A stretch of 64,000 nt of DNA from NCBI GenBank assembly GCA_029204225.1, contig CM055105.1, positions 51,611,680-51,675,679 of the forward strand, written 5' to 3'. Source of the stretch: Diphasiastrum complanatum. Lineage: Eukaryota; Streptophyta; Lycopodiopsida; Lycopodiales; Lycopodiaceae. A program made the position numbers and the translations under genes. The notes under the pieces were generated by a model, which was not told the origin of the DNA, searched no databases, and saw only the letters and a list, made by a program, of their open reading frames with translations. The stretch's first letter is position 1, and every line of letters begins with the position of its first letter. This document shows, piece by piece, positions 23,666-33,517 of the stretch.

Positions 23666-24838
23666 TTAGCTTATTTTTGGAATCACAATTTGAGAAGGTC
23701 TCTCCTCCTCAATCCTTGGCACACTTGAACCTTGAGAAGGGTTCTCCTCCTCAATCCTTGGCACTTTTGAACCTTGAGATGACTCCTTAAGATCCTCTTC
23801 ATGGTGCTCCTTTTTTATGGAAATCCGAGACTTCCATGTCTCATAATGATCACAACAAGTATGATTATTCAATATGCACTTACTATGATTATCAAGATTA
23901 CTTATGATAGAACCATAAGTCCAAAAATCACCACAACTTGGCATGATTTTTTCAATATTGAGATCAAAAGGTATTTCCATCTCAATAAGGCTAACTACTT
24001 GCTTATGGATATAAGTGTCCACTTTGGATGCTTCACTTATTCTCATAAGAAGTTTACAACTTGCCTTTAAGATTGAAAACTTACAATTTTCATCTTCATG
24101 AATGAACACATCATTCATGATCTTATTGAAACTAAAAGAATTTACATTATGAAGACATTTCCATTTCCTTGACTTCATAACTAATGTAAGCTTATAAGGA
24201 AAACATGCTTTGCTATACTTTAAGGCATCACACTCAACTAGTATTGCCTTAAGCCACCTTTGAGATACAAAAATCCCTTCAAAGCAAAATAGATCTTCAT
24301 AAGTTGACATGAGAGCATAAATGAAACTATTTTCATTTTGTGACTGATGCTCCTTATTCTTGATTGATTTCTCTTGGATCATAACAATAAGTTTGAACTT
24401 ATCTAAAGTTCCAAGCAAAATACTTTCCAAGGACATAAAGTAAATCCAAGTTACTTTCATGAAAGTGACATCTATCTTTGCACCTTGAACCAAACAATGC
24501 ACTTCCAAATGAAAAATTTCAAAAGATTTGACATGTGTTGTGATGGACTCTTGAAGACAAATCTTGCAATTCCTTATGAGACTCCAAGCCTCATTCACCT
24601 TTCCACAAAGGAAACACCTTTCCTTGGACTTATCCTTCTTGTATTTGTATTTCGAACTTGAAGCTCCATCCTTCACCTCGGCCCCCTTGCCTTGGTTCTC
24701 CTTGGATGGATTGGTCTTCTTTTTGTAGCATCTTGAGAAAATATATCCTCCCTTGCCACAAAGGTTGCACTTAGGATCCTTTCTTTCCTTCAATAGGTTG
24801 CCACCTATTGAATAAAAACCTGTGATATGATTCCACAA
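23666..24838 (-). CDS. Element I ORF1: gag zinc-knuckle remnant fused to accessory module
   Basis: A 390-codon open frame. Residues 24-37 form a knuckle-like CNLCGKGGYIFSRC in which the usual His is Tyr. Residues 38-80 are a lysine-rich segment resembling the gag linker of element B, ending in CFLCGK (75-80), the first half of a second knuckle. At about residue 81 the gag sequence stops and unrelated sequence continues in frame. Residues about 184-202 and 261-278 (CKLLMRISEASKVDTYIH) are the accessory module. The C-terminus has two copies of SQGSxVPRIEEExP. No protease or polymerase follows. The start is uncertain because normal copia gag N-terminal sequence is missing. Function unknown; fusion inside a knuckle suggests capture by template switching. 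Confidence 0.65.
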   Translation of the reverse strand: MWNHITGFYSIGGNLLKERKDPKCNLCGKGGYIFSRCYKKKTNPSKENQGKGAEVKDGASSSKYKYKKDKSKERCFLCGKVNEAWSLIRNCKICLQESITTHVKSFEIFHLEVHCLVQGAKIDVTFMKVTWIYFMSLESILLGTLDKFKLIVMIQEKSIKNKEHQSQNENSFIYALMSTYEDLFCFEGIFVSQRWLKAILVECDALKYSKACFPYKLTLVMKSRKWKCLHNVNSFSFNKIMNDVFIHEDENCKFSILKASCKLLMRISEASKVDTYIHKQVVSLIEMEIPFDLNIEKIMPSCGDFWTYGSIISNLDNHSKCILNNHTCCDHYETWKSRISIKKEHHEEDLKESSQGSKVPRIEEENPSQGSSVPRIEEERPSQIVIPKIS

Positions 24839-25860
24839 ATGTAAATTGTGACTTTCAAGAGACTAGATTTGAACATCTTCAACAATCTAAAAGGATCTAC
24901 AAAAGATCTAGCTCACAAACCTAAGAATCAATCTTCACAGTAATGACTAGTCACTTAGAAACTTTGCTTTGATCACTAAGACAAAAGTGCTTCAAAGAGC
25001 TAATGCCACTTAGAAAGATTTGATCACATAGGAGAAGACAAATTCTTAACCAATGACAACACATAATGAGCTTCTAGATCTTGCCCTCTACAAAGGAAGG
25101 AACTCTTAGAAAATTGGATCTCTCTCTACACATTTGTCATAGACACCTTAATGACTCTTTTAGAAGCTTACAATTACTCAAAAAAATTGAGTAGGGTTGA
25201 TCAATATGACTTGGATCTCAATCTCTTTTCTAGAACTCTCAATTGAAGCCAATCTATGTCAAATTCTACAAAAGATTTGCATATGCTCTATATGCACTAG
25301 AAACTCTCAAAGGTTTCACTTGGAGGACAGATCCAAAGATGTTTTCTAGCAAAATGATGCTTCTAAACTTGAACCTATCACTCTTGAACAAATCTAGAGT
25401 GATGGTACAATGGATTCAACCTCTCACCTTGCATATCACTCCTTAATCTATGATTTTTAGCAAAATCTCTCTTAACTTCAACATACACTCAAAAAATCAG
25501 AGAAGATCAATTAATGCACCTATTTCAAGTTTCAATTTAGTTTTTTTGGCTGATCTAATCCAAGAACTAATCAAAGTACTAGATTCACTATAAAAAATGC
25601 TTGATTTTGCACCAAAAATCACTCAAATTGGGTATGTGAGTCAAATTGTACAAATTTTTGAATTTTCGCAGCCAAAATCGGAGCTGTATGGCCTCACACG
25701 TGTGAAAAGCAGCCCACAACAAGATCTGGACCAAAAATTTTGAGAAAATATCTATCAAATCCAACTCGTTACACAAAATTTGACTAGATTCCAAAAAACT
25801 GGTAATTTTGGCTTTGATTTGGATTAACCCTATCAATTTCAACAAAACCTCTTGTACTAG

Positions 25861-26332
25861 GCTCTGATACCATGTGGAAAAAGTACAAAAAGGACCAAGA
25901 GTGGATCCTGATCTGATCCTCAAGAGGGATTGGGTGTCAGATTACTTGATCTATCAATCTACTTCAGATTAAGATCAATCTAGATCAATTCTAGACACAA
26001 AATCCTAACAAGAACAATCATTAATTGAAGGTAAGTGTACTTTCTGGTTTCACACGTGTGAAACACTGTCTGAGTACGGACTCCAACCTGAAAATCAAGT
26101 ACACATTGATAGAACCTCAAAACAATCAAAACAAGTGTAGACAAATGGAGAGAATCACTCAAAATTGCTTCCAAAACCAAGATTGGTGTCTCACAATGAG
26201 TATGGCCAAATGTGGCTCTATATATACAATAAGTGGGAGCTCGTGGTACTGATAATCCCTCTGATCTCACATGTGTGAAGGTGCTTTGTCATATGATGAT
26301 TCATCATGCAAAACTGACACTTGGACAAAACC
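25861..26332 (-). repeat. Element I primer-binding site and truncated 5' LTR
   Basis: GCTCTGATACCA at 25861-25872 is the reverse complement of the standard plant copia initiator-Met primer-binding site. The LTR from 25873 matches the 3' LTR until GGACAAAACC, then macrosatellite resumes, so about 370 bp of U3 was deleted. TCTATATATA at 26217-26226 is the TATA-like box in reverse. Confidence 0.85.
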
Positions 26333-27217
26333 ACAACACAAATTTACTATTAGTGAGCTTAAATTTCCTACTAACTAATGGATCAACTTTTTGTTTTTAT
26401 TAAACATTGTTGTTCATTATTGTCTTTGAGATGCTAGATATATTTTTCAAACAAGGTCGACCTACCCATGTCATGCTATATTTTGCAATTCAACTTGGTG
26501 CTGGGGTAGTCCACTCGATTCCATGTCTTACGTTATCATCAAGTTAACACATTTAAATTAAAAAATAAAAAATCGTAACATTTTTCAAAGGATTGAATAA
26601 ACTCCATTTTGAATCTATTTTTTCAATCTTTCTTATAAATGTATCTAAACAAGAATGATGCTCTTGTTGATTTGTGAATTAAAAGAATCAAGAGGCCACC
26701 TCAAGTACCAAGTTTGAAAAATGTATAGCTAAGTACATGAGCAAGTGAGGATTCTTTGTTAGAACAAACATTTTAGCAAGTCGAGTGAATTTAATCTACA
26801 TCTTGGCTTAAATTCTCCTACATTGTAAGTATGACATTTCTGGCTTGGGTAGCCAATTTAACATAGTATTTTTTGTGTTCATCACATACAGGAAAGTTGT
26901 AGTAACTACAATTATGCTATTTATATTCCTTTTTAGAGCATGTAGTAAGGCATAACATAATTAGGGTATACCATGTTGAAAAACAATCTAAAACATGGAA
27001 CATGCTTTTATATTCTAATGTACTAATTTTTCATTTGATATCATTTCTGTGAGCAACAATACTTTCTAACAAAAAATCTATTAACAATATCTAAATCCTT
27101 TGCAATGCACGTCATTTAGAGAGGCATTGTAATCAAAATTGTCATGCAAGATTTATATGTAAAATTGTCTTTGTAAACTATGTTTGAGGATGAAAAACAA
27201 TCCAGAATACAATTTTA
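26333..27217. repeat. Macrosatellite block S5
   Basis: A B-type monomer starting in its middle (ACAACACAAATTTACTATTAG) and running through the CTACATTGTAAGTATGACA and GCAATGCACGTCATTTAGAG landmarks. It ends at about 27217, where C-family interior sequence begins. Confidence 0.83.
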
Positions 27218-28298
27218 AACTCCAAGAAGAATCTTGAGTATCAAGATGGAGCCATCAAGGCTCAATCATATGGATTAAGCAAGGCAAGTTGTCTTTGGCA
27301 ACACTATGTATGCACTTAATAGTTTAATTGATGTATCTTCAAGTGCACAAAATGCCTTGGAATCCATGGCTTGGAATGATGTACAGTTTTTGAAGTGTGC
27401 TACATGTATATAGACACATTTGTGGAACATCTTGTAAGGGATCCTGTAAGAGGTGGTTAAAGATCCTTCATGGACATCATTCTCTATTGGAGTCTCAAAA
27501 GTTCCTTGTTTGTAGCTGGATTTTTTAGACACTTCTAAAAGCTTTCATTCATCTATCAATAGAGTTGTAAATAGATCAAGCTAAATTTGAGGAGGAGTGT
27601 GGAGAATTGCCAAAAATTGGCAAATCTAGCTTGATCAAAAACCATGTAGAATAGTGTAAATTGTGTACACAAGTGGGTCCCACACATGTGAGGCCATGAT
27701 GCCACATGGGAAACCCATCCTAATGTAGGTTAGGTCAAGTCAAGAGAGTTGGTCATGTCTATTTGGTGGTCATCCCTACTTTATAGGATCTACACCTAAG
27801 TTTAAGGTGAAAATTTGACCAACTAGCTACCTTCCAAGCATAACTCTAGGAAATAGACTAGGGTTTCATTTTAGGTCAAGGAGAGTGAGTTAACTTCCTT
27901 ATTACATGCTGGAAATCCACCTAACTTCAAGAAGGAAGTCGAATTTGCTATGTATTCCCTCTCTCCATAGTGAGAAGATAGAAAATTTTGGGAGCTCATT
28001 GGCAATCTCAAGCTAGTTCACTATGTACATTGAGTTTTTGTGATCCAAATGAAACCAAATCAATTTCTACTTGTTTCTCAGGTTGAAGGCCGTACTACAG
28101 CCTGTAGTACACACGTGTGGGCTCGGATTTCAATTTTTATCAATGCTTTTGATTGTTAATGCTTGTTGTTTGTCAAATTGCCAATCTAGATCAACTTTTT
28201 TGTGTCTAGTTTTTTGATAGATTGTTAAGCAAGCATCCAATCACTCTTGTGGTTGTTTTGTAGATCCATTTATGGTCCTAAAGTACAGTACTTTCACA
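27218..28298 (+). mobile_element. C-family 3' end: interior remnant, polypurine tract and 3' LTR
   Basis: The interior remnant (27218-27586) has no recognised retroviral domain; short plus-strand stretches are open but broken by stops. The polypurine tract TTGAGGAGGAG (27587-27597) leads into a 701-bp LTR (27598-28298) with TG...CA ends. The LTR contains ACACACGTGTGGG near 28108 and a near-perfect short palindrome (AAAGTACAGTACTTT) at its 3' end. There is no upstream partner LTR in the same direction. Confidence 0.82.
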
Positions 28299-28913
28299 AA
28301 AGAGTGTACATTTAAATGAATGATTTCCTCTTTTGTCATAGCAATTTTATCATCCAACTTAAACAAACTACCTTGTTTAACACCATTTGCTATGCAATTA
28401 CCATTATTCATGATGGAACAAACTCCATGCTTGAAGTGGACATCTAAACCATCATCCATTAGTTTTCCAACACTAAGCAAGCTCTTGGTAATTAATGGTA
28501 CAAAAAGGACATTGTCTAGATCCATCCTTTTGCTAGGGTTGCTAGATCCTAGACTTAATGAGATGGTACCAATACCATCTATCTTACATTCTTGATCATT
28601 TTCTAAAGAAAAAAACTTATTAGTACCATTGAAAGAGTGTAAGGTTGAGAATGTGTCCTTTTGAAAAGTCATGTGGGAACTAGACCCACTATCAATCCAC
28701 CAAGTGTCCTTTGAGTTGCTTTTGCTTGTTCGAGTGGATGTAGATGCCATCAAAGATGAGATATCCTCATCTCCATCCTCTTCATATGCAAGGTTCCCTT
28801 GTTTGTCCTCCTCCTGTTTTTCTCTTAGCCTCTTGTAGCATTCGGATGCATAATCCCCCTTCTTTCCACAAAAGAAACATTTTTGCTTTGACTTGTCCTT
28901 TGAGCAGTACAAA
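28299..28913 (-). pseudogene. Copia gag-protease fragment, inverted relative to the flanking C LTR
   Basis: The minus strand encodes a zinc-knuckle-like CFFCGKKGDYASEC (His replaced by Asp), an acidic linker, and the copia protease site WWIDSGSSSHMT, followed by DLDNVLFVPLITKSLLSVGK typical of the protease to pre-integrase region. It resembles element B here. Upstream gag is absent. Both ends touch C-LTR terminal sequence: the LTR end TACTTTCACA on the left and TGTGAAAGTACAGTAC (28914-28929) on the right. Confidence 0.82.
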
Positions 28914-29437
28914 GTGTGAAAGTACAGTACATTGGGTATCATTTGTTTTAATTTTTCATTTGATATCATTTTTGTGAGCAACGATAGTTTCTAACAAAAA
29001 ATTTACTAACAATATTTAAATCCTTTGCAATGCACATCATTTAGAGAGGCATTGTAATCTAAATTGTCATGCAAGATTTATATGTAAAATTGTCTTTGTA
29101 AACTATGTTCGAGGATGAAAAACAATCCAGACTACAATTTTTAATATTAGTGAGTAAAAATTCTCTAGTAACTACTGGATCTACTTATTTTTGAGAAAAT
29201 TGTTATTTATTATTCTCTTTTGAATACTAGATATAGTTCTCAAACAAGCAAGACCTATCCATGTCATACTTTATTTGCAATTGAACTTGGTACTGTGGTA
29301 GTCTACTCGATTCCATGCCTTATTACATTATCATCAAGTTTACACATTGTAATAAATAAAAAAATAACCTTTTTTATGACATACATATACATAAGCACAA
29401 ATGATGTGTCCGTTGCTTTGTGAATTGAATGACAAAG
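28914..29437. repeat. Short C-LTR terminus then macrosatellite block S6
   Basis: The first 16 bases repeat the C LTR terminus (TGTGAAAGTACAGTAC). Macrosatellite resumes at about 28944 (TTTTAATTTTTCATTTGATA) and continues to GACAAAG, the left target duplication of the next solo LTR. Confidence 0.78.
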
Positions 29438-29926
29438 TGTGAAAGTACAGTACTTTGGGGACCAAAAATGGATCTTAAAAGATCCACAAGTGTTATTATG
29501 TGCTTGCTTACCAATCTATCAGAAATGTAGTTAGGAAAAACTTGATCTAGATTGGCAGGTTCACAAACAACAAGCATGATAATGAAAATACAGATCATTG
29601 ACACAAATCCGAGTTGGCACATGTGTACTACAGGTTGTAGTACGGCCTACAAGCTGAGTTTGAAGTGTTCAAAGTGTTGGCTTCATATGGATCATCAAAA
29701 ACCAATGTATATGAGAGTAGAAATTTTCACGTTAAACTTAGATGTAGGTCCTATAAAATAGGGATGACAAACAAATAGACATGACCAACTCTCTTGACTT
29801 GACCTAACCTACATTAGGAGTGGGTTGCCATGTGGAATCTTGGCCTTCCATGTTAGGAACCCAATTATACACAATATTTACAAAGTTCTACATGGCTAGA
29901 TTTGCCAAGTTAGGCTATTTTCCACA
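29438..29926 (-). mobile_element. Solo C-family LTR with perfect target duplication
   Basis: This 489-bp LTR reads TGTGAAAGTACAGTAC at its left end and TATTTTCCACA at its right on the plus strand, so its element direction is minus. The flanks are CAAAG at 29433-29437 and CAAAG at 29927-29931, and the uninterrupted macrosatellite elsewhere reads GACAAAGAATCAAG. It is shorter than the 700-bp C LTRs because of internal deletions. Homologous recombination between two LTRs of a full element is the usual origin of such a structure. Confidence 0.9.
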
Positions 29927-31904
29927 CAAAGAATCAAGAGGCTACTTCAAGTACCAAGTTTGAAAATTCTGTGGCTAAGTACATGAGCAAGTAAACTTGT
30001 TTGTTAGAGAAACATTCGGGCAACTTGTGTGAATTGAATATAATTTTGGCCGACCTTGTCCTACATTGTAGTATGACATTTTTGGTTGGGTAGCAAGCTT
30101 AAGACATTATTTTGTGTATTCATCACATACAAGGAAGTTGTAGTGACTACAACAATAATACTTCTATATACCTATGTACAACATGTAGTAAGGCATAACA
30201 CAATTAGGGTGTATGATGTGGATAGAAAATCTAAAAGAAGCAATTGATTTTTGAGCTTATACGTTTTTTTAGATATCATATTTGTGAGCAAGAATAGTTT
30301 CTAACAAAAAAATCTTTTAACAATTTTGAAATTCTTTGCAATGCACATCATTTAGTGATGCATTATAACCTAAATTGTTATGGAAGATTTATAAGTAAAA
30401 TTTTCTTTGTGACCAATGTTCGAGGATGGAAAAACATCCACAATAAAATTATAATGCTAGTGAGTAAGTTCTCTACTAACTATTGGATCTACTTATTTTT
30501 TAGTAAATCTCTATTGATTATTATCTTCTGAATACTAGATATATTTCTCAAACATGTTTGACCTATCCATGTCATGCTATATTCTACAATTGAACTTGGT
30601 GCTGGGATAGTCTACTCGATTCCATGACTTACATTATCAACAAGCTAACATTAACATTGTAATAGGTAAATAATAGAAAACATCGTCATTTGAAAAAGAA
30701 TTGAATATATTCCAATTTGATCATATTTTCTAATGTTTGTTATAAGATTCACCTAAAGACGAAAGATGTTTTGGTTGCTTTGTGAATTGCAAGCAAAGAA
30801 TCAAGAGGCTACCTCAAGTACCAAGTTTGAAAATTGTATTGCAAAGTGCATAAGCAAGTGAAGCTTATTTGCTACATTAACATTCTAGTGCGTCGACTAA
30901 ATTTAATCTATTTCTCGGTTGACACTCATGTACATGATATGTAGAACGTTTTTGGTTCGGATAGCCAATTTAAACCAATATTCACATACAAGGAAGCGGT
31001 AGTAACTGCAACAATAATACTTCTATTCCTTTGTAGAGCATGTAATATGGCATAACATAATCAGCGTACATATGTTGAAAAACCATCTTATTATACACAA
31101 TATTTACAAAGCTCTACATGGCTAGATTTGCCAAGTTAGGCTATTTTCCACACAAAGAATCAAGAGGCTACTTCAAGTACCAAGTTTGAAAATTCTGTGG
31201 CTAAGTACATGAGCAAGTAAGCTTGTTTGTTAGAGAAACATTCGGGCAACTCGTGTGAATTGAATGTAATTTTGGCCTACTTTGTCCTACATTGTAGTAT
31301 GACATTTTTGGTTGGGTAGCAAGCTTAAGACATTATTTTGTATATTCATCACATACAAGGAAGTTGTAGTGACTATAACAATAATACTTCTATATTCTTA
31401 TGTACAACATGTAGTAAGGCATAACACAATTAGGGTATATGATGTGGATTGAAAATCTAGAAGATGCAATTGGTTTTTATTCTTTGAGCTTATACGTTTT
31501 TTTTAGATATCATATTTGTGAGCAAGGACAGTTTCTAACAAAAAAATCTTTTAACAAATTTAAAATTCTTTGCAATGCACATCATTTAGTGACGCATTGT
31601 AACCTAAATTATTATGGGAGACTTATAAGTAAAATTTTCTGTGTGACTGATGTTCGAGGATGGAAAAAGATCCACAATAAAATTATAATGTTAGTGAGTA
31701 AAAGTTCTCTACTAACTATTGGATCTACTTATTTTTTCGTAAATCTCTATTGATTACTATCTTTTGAATACTAGATATATTTCTCAAACAAGTTTGACCT
31801 ATCCATGTCATGCTATATTCTACAATTGAACTTGGTGCTAGTATAGTCTACTCGATTCCATGACTTACATTATCACTTCTATTCCTTTGTAGAGCATGTA
31901 ATAT
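29927..31904. repeat. Macrosatellite block S7 with copied LTR end
   Basis: At least two monomers, including one C-type (about 30871-31088). At about 31090-31151 the last 60 bp of the solo C LTR reappear, followed by the same CAAAGAATCAAGAGGCTACT. The repeat unit carrying the LTR end was thus duplicated after the insertion. The block ends with AATAT, the left target duplication of E2. Confidence 0.83.
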
Positions 31905-33517
31905 TGTTGAAATTTCACAATTCTAGCTTGACCATTTTTGGTCACATGCATTGTAATTGGCAAGAAGGCGATGTAAATAGATGCCACACGTGCCAAATCA
32001 CATAGGATGCTTTCCAAAGACTTCATTCCTCATATTACATTGTGATAGCATCTTTGAAATGAGGCCAAAGTGTGCTTAGATAGGCTAGAGAAATTCTAGG
32101 AGCTAGAAATAGCATGTTTTACACTGTTTTTAAATCTTGAGATCTTGACCCCATATTAAAGTGGATCCAATGACCTATTAGGTTAGATATTAGGGCTAGG
32201 CTATGATAAGTACAGAGATCCCCTAAAACGTTCAGATCCAAGCTTGAAATGTATAAATGTATGATGGGATCTCCATCCAAATATGATAAAAAATCGTTGC
32301 TTTGAATTTCTTGTCTTGAGTGGAGTATATTCTAGTGACAGATCCACATGAAGATGATCAAGCTTTGTCATCAGTACAGTAGTATAGTAACAAACCACAC
32401 AATGACAATAACAAAGCTGGAGATGGCGCCAACCCTGTTGGAGATAGAAATGGCGCTAAACACTTGTTTGACCTTGGAGATAGAGATGGCGTAGACTTTG
32501 TTTCAGAGATGTCACTCCCATTTCAAATTTTTGAGTGTTCCCAACTTTTGGGAGGGAATACTTCATCATTTTGAAAATTATATTTTAACTATGGTTAAGC
32601 ACCAGTAAAGTTTGATGTGACTAAACTAAGGTGCATTTATTTACATGGAAAGTAGTGTAGGCAGATGCGTAAAGAAGTTAGAAAATGATATTAAAATTAC
32701 TTTAAAGTTATTTTTCTCTATCCTACATGGCATTTCTTATAGGGTCCACTTTGAGCCCATATTTTCTCTAATGTATTATTGATCCAGGATAGTCTCATCA
32801 AGCTAAATTGTCAGGAGGACTGTTGAAATTTCACAATTCTAGCTTGACCATTTTTGGTCACATGCATTGTAAGTGGCAAGAAGGCGATGTAAATAGATGC
32901 CACATGTGCCAACTCACATAGGATGCTTTCCAAAGACTTCATTCCTCATATTACATTGTGATGGCATTTTTGAAATGAGGCCAAAGTGTGATTATATAAG
33001 CTAGAGAAATTCTAGGAGCTTTAAATAGCATGTTTTACATTGTTTTTGGATCTTGAGATCTTGACTCCATATTAGGGTGGATCCAATGACCTATAAGGTT
33101 AGATGTTAGGGTTAGGTTATGATAAGTAAAAATATGCCCTAAAACGTTCATATCCAAGCTTGAAATGTATAAATGTAAGATGGGATCTTCATCCAAATAT
33201 GAAAAAAAAAATCGAGTTTTTCCACTTCTATCAACATTGTCTTTTGGTGGTGAGTTCTAGCTATTGGATGTGAGTGTTTCTATGCATTAATTGCTTGGTT
33301 TGGAAGGTACTGAACCTGTTTATAGGTCTGATAAGCTTGATGTACTTTACTTCATTTGATCAAATCTATGTGCCTAATGTGGAGTTAAATGCCAAATTTG
33401 CTAGTTTTGGTGATTAGTCTTGATTCTAGCTCATAGTTTGGATCTAGATATTTGATTTTTGCATCCTCCATCACTTTTAGGATTAATTGGGATTCATTTT
33501 GCTGTAAATTTTTGTCA
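31905..33517 (+). mobile_element. E2: internally deleted LTR element with perfect target duplication
   Basis: A truncated 5' LTR (31905 to about 32289) is joined to about 530 bp of interior and a complete 3' LTR (32821-33517, 697 bp). A polypurine-like AGGAGGAC precedes the 3' LTR. The flanks are AATAT at 31900-31904 and AATAT at 33518-33522. The last 45 bp of the interior match the element D 3' end (GATAGTCTCATCAAGCTAAA). The interior also holds an unexplained stretch with GGAGATxGxxATGGCG repeated near 32420-32500. No gag or pol is left. It is related in LTR and target site to E1 at 11987. Confidence 0.87.

Larger units (their letters stand above)
21977..26332 (-). mobile_element. Element I: non-autonomous LTR retrotransposon with two accessory modules
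   Basis: This element has LTRs on both sides: 3' LTR 21977-22808 (832 bp) and 5' LTR 25873-26332, the latter missing about the first 370 bp of U3. The primer-binding site (reverse of GCTCTGATACCA, 25861-25872) and polypurine tract (reverse of CTCCTCCTC, 22809-22817) are intact. The 3-kb interior encodes no protease, integrase, RT or RNase H. It has a truncated gag zinc-knuckle region and two copies of the accessory module. It would need proteins from an autonomous relative to move. The lost U3 end means no target duplication can be read. Confidence 0.85.

Noticed and set aside
27275-27532. Minus-strand 85-codon frame upstream of the C LTR
   Set aside because: Opposite to the direction set by the polypurine tract and LTR, with no relation to the accessory signature.
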